From assembly GCA_006503535.1 (NCBI GenBank), contig QYRS01000014.1, forward strand, positions 558,001-622,000: a DNA stretch of 64,000 nucleotides. Reading direction: 5' to 3'. Within the stretch, counting starts at the first letter, position 1, and every line of letters begins with the position of its first letter. Below the pieces are notes generated by a model, which was not told where the DNA came from, did not search any database, and saw nothing but the letters and a program-made list of their open reading frames with translations. Of the stretch, positions 11,292-22,299 are shown piece by piece. Both the position numbers and the translations under genes were made by a program. Origin of the DNA: Arthrinium phaeospermum (taxonomy: Eukaryota > Ascomycota > Sordariomycetes > Amphisphaeriales > Apiosporaceae).

Positions 11292-12117
11292 GGCGTACTA
11301 GTAGTCCAGGGCTTGCCTATCTGTTTCTAGAATTAGATATGATGCAAATGATGGGAAGATCTTAGCGGAATCTAAGATTATTATACTGCAAGATGTAAAG
11401 AAATGATATCTTTGACGAGAAACCACAGCTTTTGCCCGAGTTCTCAGACTTGAAAGTAGACAATAGTCACAATACAATTGTCCAAAAGGGAACATGTTCT
11501 TTGTCCTCGAAGCCACGGTCTCTCTTGCAGCCAAAGAACAGAGCCTCTTCGGCTACCTAGGTGTGCCGTAGTCGTAAAAGTCCCTTGAACCTGCGTGTGT
11601 ATCTCCCTTATGGATGTGTATTCGTTGCAGGGACGTGCATCTCTGTGTAAGAATATGATACCTCCATGGTCTAACCTCATCCATGCTTAGTAAGTCGTTA
11701 TGGATCAATCTGACAGGGGAGGGATACAGTAACGTACGCGTGAACCATCGTCAAGTGCCATGAGACACGAACTAATGGAAATCAACAGAGGTAACCAGGG
11801 TGCGCGGGAAGCCTACTTAGTCAAACTGTCTAATCTTGTGCCCGGGACTGCCTGAGCATACAAGTGGCAGCAGGCCGCCTCAACCCGTGCTCGCTGTCAC
11901 TCTCTGCCATGTATTCCATGTCACTTTGTAGAGCTCTAGCTCTGTGGGCCTTCAGAGCCCCAGAAGTCTGAGTCAAGGAGTTCACATTCTGCATTGATGG
12001 ACGAAAACGCCTAAATCTTGAGTTTCTAGAATCCTTTTCGTAATTCCTTGTTACCAGAGCTACATACTTCATATTCCTTCTACATTGTTACGCACTTACT
12101 TTTATCGCTTGCACTCA
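11292..12117. other. Intergenic between family copies B and C
   Basis: Promoter side of copy B and 3' flank of copy C. Only short frames without recognisable content. No repeat linking the two copies is visible by eye. Confidence 0.5.
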
Positions 12118-12879
12118 CTACGCTTTGATCTCAATCTTGCTTCTCTCCGCGTACTCAAGTCCCAGCGCCCGAAGGCGCGCCAGTGCCTCCCAGACGGCCT
12201 TCAGGTACAATTCGGGCGTCAAGTCCGCGAGACACTTTTTCAGGTCTCCTACCATGTCCTCAAGGTTCACCCCCACGAAATCGTCATCATTCTGCATGAC
12301 GTCCACCGCCACTTTGTTGAGCCTGTACCGGATGAGATCGGTGGCCCTCCTCACTTTGGCGTCGGAGTCGGCGATGGGCTCGTGGTCGCCCTCGAGCACA
12401 AACCCAACGACCGTGCGATAGACCCGGTCGTAGTCAACAGGGTCGAGGTTGGCCATGATGTCGACAAACTGGCCTTCGCTGTCACAGTTCGCAACCACGC
12501 AGTCATCGTCGCTGTCGTAGTCCCAGTCGCTGTAGTCGCTGTAGTCGCTCTCGCTGTCGTCGTCGACGTCGACGTCGACGTCGTCGTGTTCGTGTGTCAT
12601 ATCGATCAGGACAAAGGTCAATTCGATCAGGGCTTCCAGGCCACGCTCGTCTTGTTCACCATTTCCGTTGTCGGTATCGCTGCCCTTGCACTCCGGAGTC
12701 GACAGACTCACTTCAGTCTCGATAATCAGCTGGAACGAGGAATTGGGGTCGGAATGTACTTTCACGGATCCCCGATGTTCGTCGGATGGGGGTTGTGAGA
12801 CCAGGCCGGAGCCAAAGGCGATATCGGCCGAGTAACAGATATTGAACTTCTCCGCCATCTCTGCCTTGGGCTGGGACAT
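12118..12879 (-). CDS. Unrecognised three-member family, copy C with acidic insert
   Basis: 253 residues, single exon. It matches copy B at EMAEKFNICYSAD, SSFQLIIETEVSLSTP, LTFVLIDM, and KKCLADLTPELYLKAVWEAL followed by RLRALGLEYAE. Unlike copies A and B it carries a strongly acidic Asp/Ser/Tyr-rich insert (encoded near 12500-12600) directly after the FVL strand. Part of the insert is encoded by a GTC/GAC-type trinucleotide repeat (12560-12580), so repeat expansion could explain it. The insert lies where B has AP-x-D-D-T and A has AP-I-E-P-G-G, probably a surface loop. The function is unknown. Confidence 0.75.
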   Translation of the reverse strand: MSQPKAEMAEKFNICYSADIAFGSGLVSQPPSDEHRGSVKVHSDPNSSFQLIIETEVSLSTPECKGSDTDNGNGEQDERGLEALIELTFVLIDMTHEHDDVDVDVDDDSESDYSDYSDWDYDSDDDCVVANCDSEGQFVDIMANLDPVDYDRVYRTVVGFVLEGDHEPIADSDAKVRRATDLIRYRLNKVAVDVMQNDDDFVGVNLEDMVGDLKKCLADLTPELYLKAVWEALARLRALGLEYAERSKIEIKA

Positions 12880-13267
12880 GATGACGATGCGACTGACTGG
12901 GATTGTTTCAGGGTTATTTCGGTGCGCTTAGATGGGCTTCTTACCTTCAACTGGAGTTTGAGTGATTATTCCAGTTTGCCTTTCCGTTGAAAGTAGCATG
13001 CTTATATACCCAGCAGAAGACAAAAGAAATCTTGTGGCTTGTATTGTCATCCTTGTTTCTTAGATCTCGTGCCGAATTGACGGAGCAGATAACAATACAA
13101 TGTATAAGTCGATGACAACGTGAATTATCAAAACAAAAAGACTATGCAATATATGTATGAACCAAGAGACAAGACCTTTGTCCTCAAAGTCTCACAATGG
13201 ACTGCAGATAACAATAGTTACCTTCAACTGTCGACGTCTGCAAACGTGCCCATCGATCGTGGCTTCC
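12880..13267. other. Intergenic, promoter of family copy C
   Basis: AT-richer than the flanking genes. TATATA-like sequence near 13005-13010 lies about 130 nt upstream of copy C, but this is weak. No gene is seen. Confidence 0.4.
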
Positions 13268-13801
13268 CTACTTCTTCTCCCCAGCAACCTCCGACGTCAT
13301 GACCGACGGATCCCCCAAGACCCAAGTCAAGTGAATCACCCAGCTACACGCCTTCCAAAGTCCCCCATCCTCATCATCCCTCACGCACTCCAGCTCGTAC
13401 GTCCCCCCCGTCGTAAACCCCCCGGCGTCGGGCTTCATCCCCTCCCCAGCACGGAAGTGATTCGCCTGAAAATTGGCCGTCACCGTCGCCATGTTCGCGC
13501 TAGCCTCGTTGGCCGTGTTCCTATCGTTAGCGTCGGCATCGGAATGGAACCGCACCCGGATATTGCTGGCCATGTGCACCGTGTCGAGGCGCGACACGGG
13601 CCCCCAGCAGTCGTTCCGGATGGCGGCGCGGCCCGCGAAGGGCGGGCGGTCGCCGACGGTCATGACGGCGTCCTCCATCAGGGCCGAGTCGAGCAGGCGC
13701 GGGTCGGCTTGGTCGAAGGCCGAGGTGGCGCGGTAGATGACGTCGGCCACGGCTTCGCGCGGGGTGAGGCCGGCGAGGTGGGTCGTGTTGAAGGTGGACA
13801 T
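13268..13801 (-). CDS. SnoaL-like (NTF2-fold) protein
   Basis: 177 residues, single exon. The N-terminal helices (LTPREAVADVIYRATSAFDQ) followed by LLDSALMEDAVMTVGDRPPFAGRAAIR and a C-terminal sheet ending KACSWVIHLTWVLGD fit the SnoaL_4/NTF2-like superfamily, a cone-shaped pocket of about 130-170 residues. Members include polyketide cyclases, dehydratases and many proteins with no known reaction. I cannot assign a substrate or catalytic residues from sequence. No signal peptide is seen, so it is probably cytosolic. It is not visibly part of a biosynthetic cluster. Confidence 0.75.
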   Translation of the reverse strand: MSTFNTTHLAGLTPREAVADVIYRATSAFDQADPRLLDSALMEDAVMTVGDRPPFAGRAAIRNDCWGPVSRLDTVHMASNIRVRFHSDADANDRNTANEASANMATVTANFQANHFRAGEGMKPDAGGFTTGGTYELECVRDDEDGGLWKACSWVIHLTWVLGDPSVMTSEVAGEKK

Positions 13802-14500
13802 GGTGTTGATGATACTGGATGGCGAAGGGGTTCGGGTAAAGGAATGAGAGTGGTTACTGTCCCGGGGATTTGAAAGGATTCCTCTTGAGGCGCTCCGTGG
13901 AAGATTAACGAGAAACGTGATCGAACCAAAACAAACAGAAGGGAGACAGCGGGTGTGCTGGTTTATCTAGACGTCGGCTGTCTCGCAACGTCCGGCAAAG
14001 GCCGGCCATCCGGCTTCATGGCTTGCTTAGTACCGCTAAGTCCGAGACATCTGTGAATGGTGGAGTTTGCTGGGGCATCCCCATCATCGTGACGGCCCCC
14101 CGGCTCGGCCGGTGGAGATGTGGGCTTAACTAGGTTTCTGCTACAGTGAGAAGCTCGGCACCGTGCCAAGCATGTACAGACTTACTTTATCGCCCTTCGG
14201 AGTTAAGGGCGCCCACTGCAGCTTCAGGCTGTCAGGGGCATCACATCATGAATGGATCTGAGTCATGTTTCTCAGTCCCTGACTCGTGTCATCCATTGAA
14301 ATTAACACCGCGTCGAGAGCACCGGCGTATCTGCCAAAATGGTATTAATAGTACATTTCAAGAATTCCCCAAAAGGTCAAGAAACTGCCCACCTTTTGAT
14401 CACACCGAATACCAATCCCACCGTGTTCAATGAATAGTGTACAAGATTGCCGCCCCGGTATATCGTATCTATTAAACAGCCAAAACACTCGTTTCGCATC
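13802..14500. other. Intergenic
   Basis: Promoter region of the SnoaL-like gene and 3' flank of the Rhodopsin-domain gene. No supported feature inside. Confidence 0.5.
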
Positions 14501-16254
14501 TTATGGTCCTTCCTCATGTTTCACCGTCACTGTCGTCGTCATCAAGATCCCCTTTTCACTGTCACCCTCCCCATCACCGCCCCGCATCGAAAGCTTGGAC
14601 GCGGACCGCTGCACCTTCACGTCGGCCTCGTCGCACAATCCTATCGAGACCTGACTGCCATTACGGCCCTTCGGTCCCTGCTGAGAAGAGGCCGGCTCGT
14701 TCTCGTCGACTTTGTGGTGATCATTGTTGTTGCTGGCTGCCGCGCCGCCGAAGAAGTTCCACTTCTTCCATTGATGATGGTGACCCCGGTCGCGTTGTGT
14801 AGGTTGGTCATCGGGCACGCCGCAGTCGACCGTGGTGATGTAGGTAGTGCTGCTCTTCAGCGTCGTCATCGAGACCATAGAAACTGAGGTGACGGGTAGA
14901 CTCTCCAACGAAAGACGGCGCCGTTTTCCGGTCCACCGTCGCTTCGTCTCGTGGGAGAACTCGTACAGTGTCAACATGGAGGGACAGATGACGAAGAGGT
15001 TGACTTCGATGGATCTGGGAATGATCAGCACGGGGGTTCGGTCATGCTCGTCTTGTCAATGTTAGAGGAGCGCGTACGTCCAAAGGCTCAGCGGGGCCAT
15101 CGTCCAGGTCTGGTCTCGGCTTTCCAAGTATTCTGGAAGATATGCAAATCGGACGAGGGAGGCAATGATAACTCTGCAGTCAAGTTCACAAGTCAGCTCT
15201 TGTCTACATGTATCCTCCCATCCTCTGGCGCCAAGAAGGGTCAAATCACTCACAATAAGCCGGCAGCAAAAATGCCCAAGGCAGCCAAGCGGCGCTTTAT
15301 TGGCATCTGCAGGCCATACACCATCGGTATCGGCAGGGCCAAGAGTATGGTGTCGGTCAAGGTGTTCATGGAGGCAGCGGCGGTATACAGCGCGGACCGG
15401 TTGAGGCAACTGCCGTCCACATTCGGACGCCAGGCCTTGGCCACGGGCGAGCAGGCGAAGGCCATGCAAAATATCATGATGAGCGAGTACACGCCGAGAA
15501 GACCTGTGGTCATCCAGCTGCATCTTCGGTACCACGTCGACGGAGACAGGCGCAGGTAGAAGATGGATAGCGACAGTTTGGCGGCGGCGGCGCATAGGAT
15601 GTGGAATATGGTTGTGATGTAGACTGCCTGTGAATCCAAGATGCGAATCAGCCCCTGATCTTGATCGTCAGTTATAGGTCGGCCAGAACTTACCAGCTGT
15701 GACGACTCGTATTTACTCAACGGTATTTCCCATCTGCCAGTGAAATCAAAACGTCAGTGCCATACTTTGGGATCAACAAACAGCGCCCCTACTTCAATAC
15801 TCGGTGTTCAGATGATCTCATGGTGCTTCTCGGAGGGCAGAGGACTCACGCATGCACGCCTGCTATCCCTGACGAGTAGCTTCTGGCAGTCACGCCTTGC
15901 ACGACAATTGATGCAAGCTTTTCAAAGTCAGTACATTACGTATTGGCAAATGAATTTGGGTACCCGGGACGTACCCATGCGAGGACAAGCAAACCTGTCC
16001 GATGTTGTCAGTTGACCGGCCATCAAGAGAAATCGTCAGTGATGTTGTCAAAGCATACCGTCGTCCACCAGCAACCCATTCGAGAACGCGACCTTCGTGT
16101 ATAGACGTTGCCCGACAAAGAAAAGCATCAACGCGTTTCCAATACCCGTCACCCAGTAAACCTCCGAGTCTCCACGTCGTTGAGGGTGAGCGAAGTTGAC
16201 ATCGTAGCCCGGCGGCGCGGGTAAGAAGGTCTCTACCCCGTATGTGGTCGGCAT
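14501..16254 (-). CDS. Fungal Rhodopsin-domain integral membrane protein
   Basis: Seven-exon model complement(join(14501..15014, 15078..15173, 15254..15627, 15694..15733, 15850..15917, 15975..15994, 16059..16254)), 435 residues; all phases agree. This family (PF20684, the SAT4/PTH11-like group) has seven membrane helices. Supporting segments, in order: APPGYDVNFAHPQRRGD; an N-terminal helix ending GQRLYTKVAFSNGLLVDDG; GVHAWEIPLSKYE (created by splicing); AAAAKLSLSIFYLRLSP; MNTLTDTILLALPIPMVYGLQ; and SIEVNLFVICPSMLTL (also created by splicing). The cytosolic tail is His/Asn/Ser-rich and polar. One exon is only 20 nt (15975-15994). The plasma-membrane location and possible sensing role are family-level inference; ligands are generally unknown. 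Confidence 0.85.
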
Positions 16255-18932
16255 GATTTCGGCGGCGACATGGACGAACTGCTGCAGCTCTAGAAACCGT
16301 TGAGATTCGGGGGCGCCGCTGGCGCGGGTGGCTTGGGCTTTAAACGGCTTCGTGCGGCGCTACGGTACAAGGGAAGCGAGCAACACAGAGAGAGGAGCCG
16401 ACAGAATGGTCCGCCAGGCTGGTAACTTCTGATTACCTAGATTGGAAGAAAAAAGAAAAAAGTTCAAGATCCGTTTCGCCGAGGAGCGAGAATGGGGAAA
16501 CCATCAATTACTTTAGAACAACATTGCCCAGGATGATCGATCGATGGGACATTGGAAAATACTACCTTGTTGCTTCTGCTCGCAAGCTGCTCCATGTCAA
16601 TTCGCGGACGCCGGAGCGGGAGTCGTGTAGGGTGGTAGTCAGGGCAGAAGTCAGGGGGGAGGGCGAGTCAAATTGCCTTAATCCTCGAGATGCACAAAGG
16701 CAATGGTCGTTTCTCGCTCGAGGTCAGGGGGCCAGGGCCGGGATAAGTGATGGCGCCTGATATCCCAACGGTCCTCGAGCCTCGCGAATCCGTTATTGGC
16801 TACTTGCATCAATAAACGCGTGCCCGCATGTCAGGGGGTTTGATGTTCGCAGCGTTGAGCTGCATAGCCGAAAGAGCTGGGGAGTCGATGTGACACGATC
16901 CTGGGCCCTGTCGAGATATTTCAATGGCTTAATGCTTTGGAGACGCGAGACATTTTGTAGGAAATGTTAGGTCTGCGCGTCAAATCAGAGAAACACACAG
17001 CAGCATATTGATCGAATGATGAAGCATTGTCTTTCATACAGTCAGTTGACGGGCTCAGTTCGAATTGTCTGAGGGTACGAACCGACAGAAAACCCCAGCT
17101 GAAAGTTGTGGTGTGGTGTTGGCTCAGTCGCGTGTGCTCGCAGTTCCAACAAAATAACCTAGGGCGAGCTGGGGTAGCATTCGACCTGCAGGACAGGTCA
17201 CCATCCCTGTAAATTCACCCCCCAAGCCGCCCTAAGAAGCACTAATCAGGGGCGCTCGGCTCGGTGGATCATGAACAAGTCTCCGGGGAATAGCTGATCT
17301 TACCACATTCGAAGGAATTTGCGAAAGAAAGAAAAGGAAAAGTAAAAAGCAACATTGCTGTTTTCCAACTCCAACCGACATTCCAAACAATGTCGGCACC
17401 CGGTAGCTGAGAAGTCGGAGTTTTCTGAAGATTCTCAACCTCCCTTGTTCGCTGCATGCTCCACAAGGCTGGCGGCCCATCACAAGGGCCTTGTCGCGCT
17501 GGCGGTTTGCTTCAGGCACTGCCCGTGCTCCTTGCAGCTCCCCATGCTCTACCCCATGGGCATGGAAAGTGATCACCATTCCTCGCGCTTCCCCCAGACA
17601 CAGACATTACACGCAACAGCTACTTCAATATAACGCTTCGCGACAACAAGTATCTGACGTTTCCATTGCATGCATAACCCAACACGTGTCGGCCGAGTAA
17701 AGGGGCCTGTTTTAGCAGAAATGAGATGCAACCGGCCGAGCTCCAGACCCTGCCAACGAGGCCAAGTCTGGTGCCATGTTTCAGCAATCCCGGAGAATTG
17801 TTTCCCATGCAAGGAAATATGCACGGCAATTGACACGATGCTACCCTCCCAAAGTTATCACATCCTTTTCGAGAGGAATGATAAACAAAAACATGATACC
17901 GGTAATAATGGCAATTGTGCTCTGACACACTCGGTTAGTTGAACCCCTTTTCCTGCTGCTACGGGCGAGTCTGCAGGCAGATTGCGTTGGTTGGTTGTGC
18001 TGCAGCAATAGCGAGGGTTCGCCACGCTCAATTGACAAGTCAATGGTGATGACCTGTGAAGGCCAGATCTGCCCAAGTACTGATCAAATGACATTTCCCC
18101 ATTGTAACCGCCGAAGCAGCTTGTCTGAATATGCAAATGCACCAGACCTGGATGGTGCCTAATAGTAGTCCCTCCAAATAGTACAAACCGCCCTACTACT
18201 CGTCAGTGTGCTTGCAATGCAGTTGGCATTCGACGATGGACGGCTTGCTTCGAATTTCGGTCTGGGATCTTGTGGGAACCAACTTGTCTTTACCGAGAGT
18301 GGCCCCCGTTGCACCCGAAGGTAAACCATTCTTGCGCGGTCAATAGTGGGGAACTCTCGGCCGTGGTTCGACCCTAGCAATAGGGGGAGTACCCCCTTGC
18401 CTCGGAGCCATCTGCCCTGTCCCAAAGGTCCCAAAGCACACTGCCAAGAAGATGACCGTCAACATTGGCCATTGGTCGAGACTTCGCATGACTAGTGTTA
18501 CATTGAGGCTGCCAACGAACGTCGTCTTCAACATGGTTTGCTGGCATTCTGCCCCCGCGTGGACAGCGCCGAGTCTCACCAACGAACCAAGGCAACACCA
18601 CAGTGTATGATGCCCAGGTCGACGCTCTTTCTCGGCGCGGTGGTCACCCAGCATACTCTTCCCGGGACGCTGACACCTTTCTGGCCTGGCACGAGGGAGA
18701 TGGTTAACTTGTTGGTCAGCCGATCAATCAAATCTAGCTTTCCTCTTTGGCGAAGGTCTTGCCAAGCTACCAGAAATCATTACCAGATACTTATTCCAGC
18801 CATAGTCAGCAATACTTACCGACACATATCTCCAGTCACCGTCAAAACATGCATCAACCAATGCTTCCTGCTGTGCGACATTGGTCTGTTTAGATTCCAC
18901 GGACTTTCAGGTAAGTACACAGGCCGCGCCGC
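16255..18932. other. Long region without a supported gene
   Basis: About 2.7 kb. The first few hundred bases upstream of 16254 should hold the promoter of the Rhodopsin-domain gene. The rest has only short, mutually overlapping frames on both strands with no recognisable domain and no paired splice sites that extend them. A minus-strand frame near 18430-18540 encodes one hydrophobic stretch but nothing identifiable. No repeat is evident. Confidence 0.5.
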
Positions 18933-20497
18933 CTACTGACATGCCGCCCGACGATCCCTGTTCGCCATCACGGCCTCCATCAGTCGCCTACAAGCCGCCG
19001 CGTCCGCCCCGTCCTCGGCGCGGAGCAGATTGAACCCCTCCTGCTCGACCGACGGGCCCATACCGGGCAAGGCGACATACGGGAAAAGGACCTCGGCCTC
19101 GTTGAAGGCGCGTACACCGCCACCCTCACCACCACCCCGTAGCCGCAGCTCCTGGACCCGATCGCGCACCCGCCCGGCCCGCCGCCGCTCGTCCTCTTCC
19201 GCCTCCAGAAGCGAATCGTGCTCCGGCCCCGTCCCGCGCCAGCGGCCCTCGTCAATCAGCGCGACGGGGCGGGTCCTTCTCAGCACGAACTCCTCGAGGG
19301 CGACAATCTCGGACCGGGGGTCGCCCTCGCCGCCTCCGGTCACGGCGGCCAAGATGGTGTCGAAGAACGCCTCCCAGGAGAAGTCGACGACGGCGTTCAT
19401 GTCGTCCACGAGCGCGACGCAGTCGACCAGCTCGACCGTGCGCAGGGAGGACCGGCCCCGCGCCGCGATGAAGGCGGCGAGGCCCGCGTCGACGACGCAG
19501 TTCTCGACCCGCAGCTCGCGCAGGTGCGGCATGCAGGCCCCGGGCGCCGTCCATAGGTACGGTGGAGGCGGCGTCAGCGGGGCGCTGTCATCGGCCTCTT
19601 TCCCGATCATCGGGCGGTCGTGATGGTAGGGGGGCGCCTCGAGGAGGGCGAACCGGCGCAGGGCCGCCGCCGGCTCGCTCGACAGGGGGCCGTAGAAGTG
19701 GCGGAGCTGGAAGTACTGGAAGGACTGGTAGTCCCCGCGGTCGACGGCGGGCTGGTCGGCCCAGAGACCGAGCTCGAGCGTGACGAGGCGGTTGAAGAAC
19801 GCGCGCCACGCGGGTTCGGACCACACCATTGACTTGACCAGCACCAGGTTCCTGACGGCGAGTCGTCGGATACGGGGGTTTTCCGCCATGGCCAGCCTAT
19901 TGACGGGTCTCAGGACACGGGGGACGGGGGTGATGACAGATAGGAACGGAACGAAAGAAAACCCGAAAAGGAGGCCCCTTACCACATATCGTCCAGGCAT
20001 AGGTGCCACGTGTCGGTCTCCTCGATCGCCGCGTTCAGAGGTCCCACGGTACTACTGCTGCCGGCTGCTAACGCGAACTGGATCGTGACCGACGACACGG
20101 CGGGCAGGGTCTGACCCGTCAGGAACTTGCGGGCCCAACCGGGCATCCCGAACGAGGCCCGATAGTCATCACCAGCCACGGATTCCACTTCTTCGGCTGC
20201 ACGTAGCGGCAGATCTGCTAGAGCCTCCAGGTCCACTATCAGACGCACGCCGCGGACATGACGGCCGTATTTCGCCGACACAATGGCGACGGCGTCTTCG
20301 TCCGCCGGCCGGTTGGAGATGCGGAGGGTTGAAAACAGTGCGGGGATCAAGAATTGGCGGACGCGCGAGTTCACCACGCTGAGGTGCCGCAGGGCATCCA
20401 ACGGGAGGCCGTGGACGATTGCAGCCAGGAGTTCTGCTGGCAGCTCATTGAATATTCCAAGCGCCATACTGCTTTCGTTGATGATTTGGTTGTTCAC
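18933..20497 (-). CDS. F-box protein, SCF substrate-adaptor type
   Basis: Model complement(join(18933..19896, 19983..20497)), 492 residues. The F-box spans about residues 11-60 (FNELPAELLAAIVHGLPLDAL, then LSVVNSRVRQFLIPALFSTL). It would bind Skp1 in an SCF ubiquitin ligase. The remainder has leucine-rich, LRR-like spacing (PHLRELRVENCVVD, SSLRTVELVDC) that could bind substrate; the substrate is unknown. The 86-nt intron 19897-19982 (donor GTAAGG, acceptor AATAG) joins D-D-M-W to L-A-M-A-E-N-P with correct phase. Exon 2 is very GC-rich compared with the flanks, which produces long artefactual open frames on the other strand. Confidence 0.82.
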
Positions 20498-21257
20498 GAT
20501 TGGTACGGCGATCTTGTGTCATGAGTGGAACTGATCGTGGCATTTGCGGGGCGGTCTGGAAAGACCCATTAGCGATTATGGATAAGTTCAAGTAATTATG
20601 TAAGTACAATTCATTGGCAGTGGGAAACAGCCACTGAGTTGGCAAAGCTCAAGCATTTAAGTAAGCAGGAGTTTTTCAGTACGATAGAAGCAGATATTCT
20701 ATATATACACATTTACCTACTGACGTGTCGGCGACCGCGTTATTTTAGCATTGCGATTGAATGCATCACGGAGTAATTGACCGGATGCGGAGTCTATGGT
20801 GAGTCTCAGCCCCTTTGATTGCCTAACCGTGGTGGAGCTATGTAATACTGACAGAGTTGACATCGTGACTTCAGGCAAGCCATGGACCCAGAATTGAGGG
20901 ATTCCCAGCTGAATGTTGGACTATAAAGGCACATCACCAGGGGCTAACGACCCTCCTACGTGGCTCACTTCGCTTGACGACGTCATTCACATGGGATACG
21001 CCGGGCTACCCACAACTATTGGTAAAGTAGCGTCGACGGCGTAAGGGGAGCTCTGTTACTTTTATGATGAGGGCAGCTGTTATAGGACGAGGCGCAATTC
21101 AGCTTACATCAGGCAGTCTTGGAGGAAAAGGGAGATTCGGTGTGATGGCTATCAGAGATAGTAACGTCAGGTACACGAGGCATTTATTGTATCCTTTTCC
21201 GATTGCATATTCAGCATATCAAACTCAGTAGTCTCTGTTTCCAAATGCTGTTTTACA
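20498..21257. other. Intergenic, AT-rich
   Basis: Promoter of the F-box gene and 3' flank of the next gene. No open frame of note. TATATA near 20700-20706. Confidence 0.5.
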
Positions 21258-22299
21258 TCAAGTTCCCGGTCGTCTAACCCGACCATCCCAGGTGCCGAAC
21301 CCCAGCCCCGGCTTAAACACCCCGAACCGAGTGTGGTCTACCCAAACGTCCTCGCCGCGGATGTGAGAGCCGATTCTGATCGGCTCCATCATCTCATCTG
21401 CAATAATGGGGAACAGTGACATGAGCAGAGACTCGACGGCGACGTTGAAGTATCCTCGCCAAGAGGGATCTTCTTCCTCCTCCTCAGCACCCCTGTTCTC
21501 GCCTTCGTCGGAGGCCGCGGCGTGCAGCGATACAGCTACCACGAAGGGCATTTCTGTCCTCTGCGCACGTGGCGGCGCGGCACAGGGGAGGGGGTAATGC
21601 AGTATCGAGTGCAGAGAAGCGGGTGTAATGTAAAGACAGAGTCCGTGGTGTATCCCGGGCGTAGGGCTTGACGGCCACAGCCTCGGCTCACCATCGTTCA
21701 GCTTTCCATCACGGGAAGCGATGCTTTGACGACAAAGCAAGACAAGATCGTCAGCAAGGGGTGATTAGTAGTGAGTCCGGTTCCTAATGGTGGACCACTT
21801 ACCGGGCTATGGATGCACAATTGTCATCTGCTGCTCCGTCGAGGTCCTCGATCCATTCAATCTGCATCCTCTCCATGACCTCGTCCAATCCCGGATACCC
21901 GCGGCACGGACCGATAGACTCATCTAGGATCTGCGCGAACCGCTGCTTGCAGGCTGCCCAATCCGCGTCGTCGCGGATCTCGGGGCTCCTGTACACCACA
22001 AAGCCCCAGGGGTCCCACTTGGGCTGCCCGCGTGCCTCGTGCAGCCGCATCGTCTCCATGAAAGGGGGTTCAGATGGGGCTGCATCGGTCACGAAGGCAG
22101 CGGCAGTGTGCTTCCTCCGGTCAACTTCGTTCATGATGTGCTGGAATGCTGGTTCGCCCAGGTCGGCGATGAGTCCGGCGCGGATGGCGGCGGCCTGATC
22201 CCCAGTGAGGTTATTGAGCTCTCCAGTGGCTTGCGAGTTCATCAGGCGCTCGAGATCCCAGCCGGCGGGCCAATAGGATGCGTTTTGAGTTTCCTCCAT
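21258..22299 (-). CDS. Uncharacterised fungal protein with WGFVVYR motif
   Basis: Model complement(join(21258..21723, 21803..22299)), 320 residues. I cannot name it. Visible features are DPWGFVVYRSPEIRDDADW (about 94-112), a DLGEPAFQHIMNE helix before it, and after the intron a second conserved-looking block ending VWVDHTRFGVFKPGLG. A pairing of WGF-x-x-YR with a later W-x-DHTR-x-GV block recurs in hypothetical ascomycete proteins, from memory and unverified. The 79-nt intron 21724-21802 has donor GTAAGT and branch ACTAATC, and joins A-S-I-A-R to I-A-S-R-D. An acidic EEEEED run lies in exon 2. No signal peptide. Confidence 0.65.

Noticed and set aside
18361..18385. tRNA B-box-like GGTTCGACCCT
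   Set aside because: No A box, acceptor stem or cloverleaf could be built around it.
18340..18654. Minus-strand frame with one hydrophobic stretch as a small membrane protein
   Set aside because: The single hydrophobic segment is embedded in low-quality sequence with competing frames; no start context or family support.
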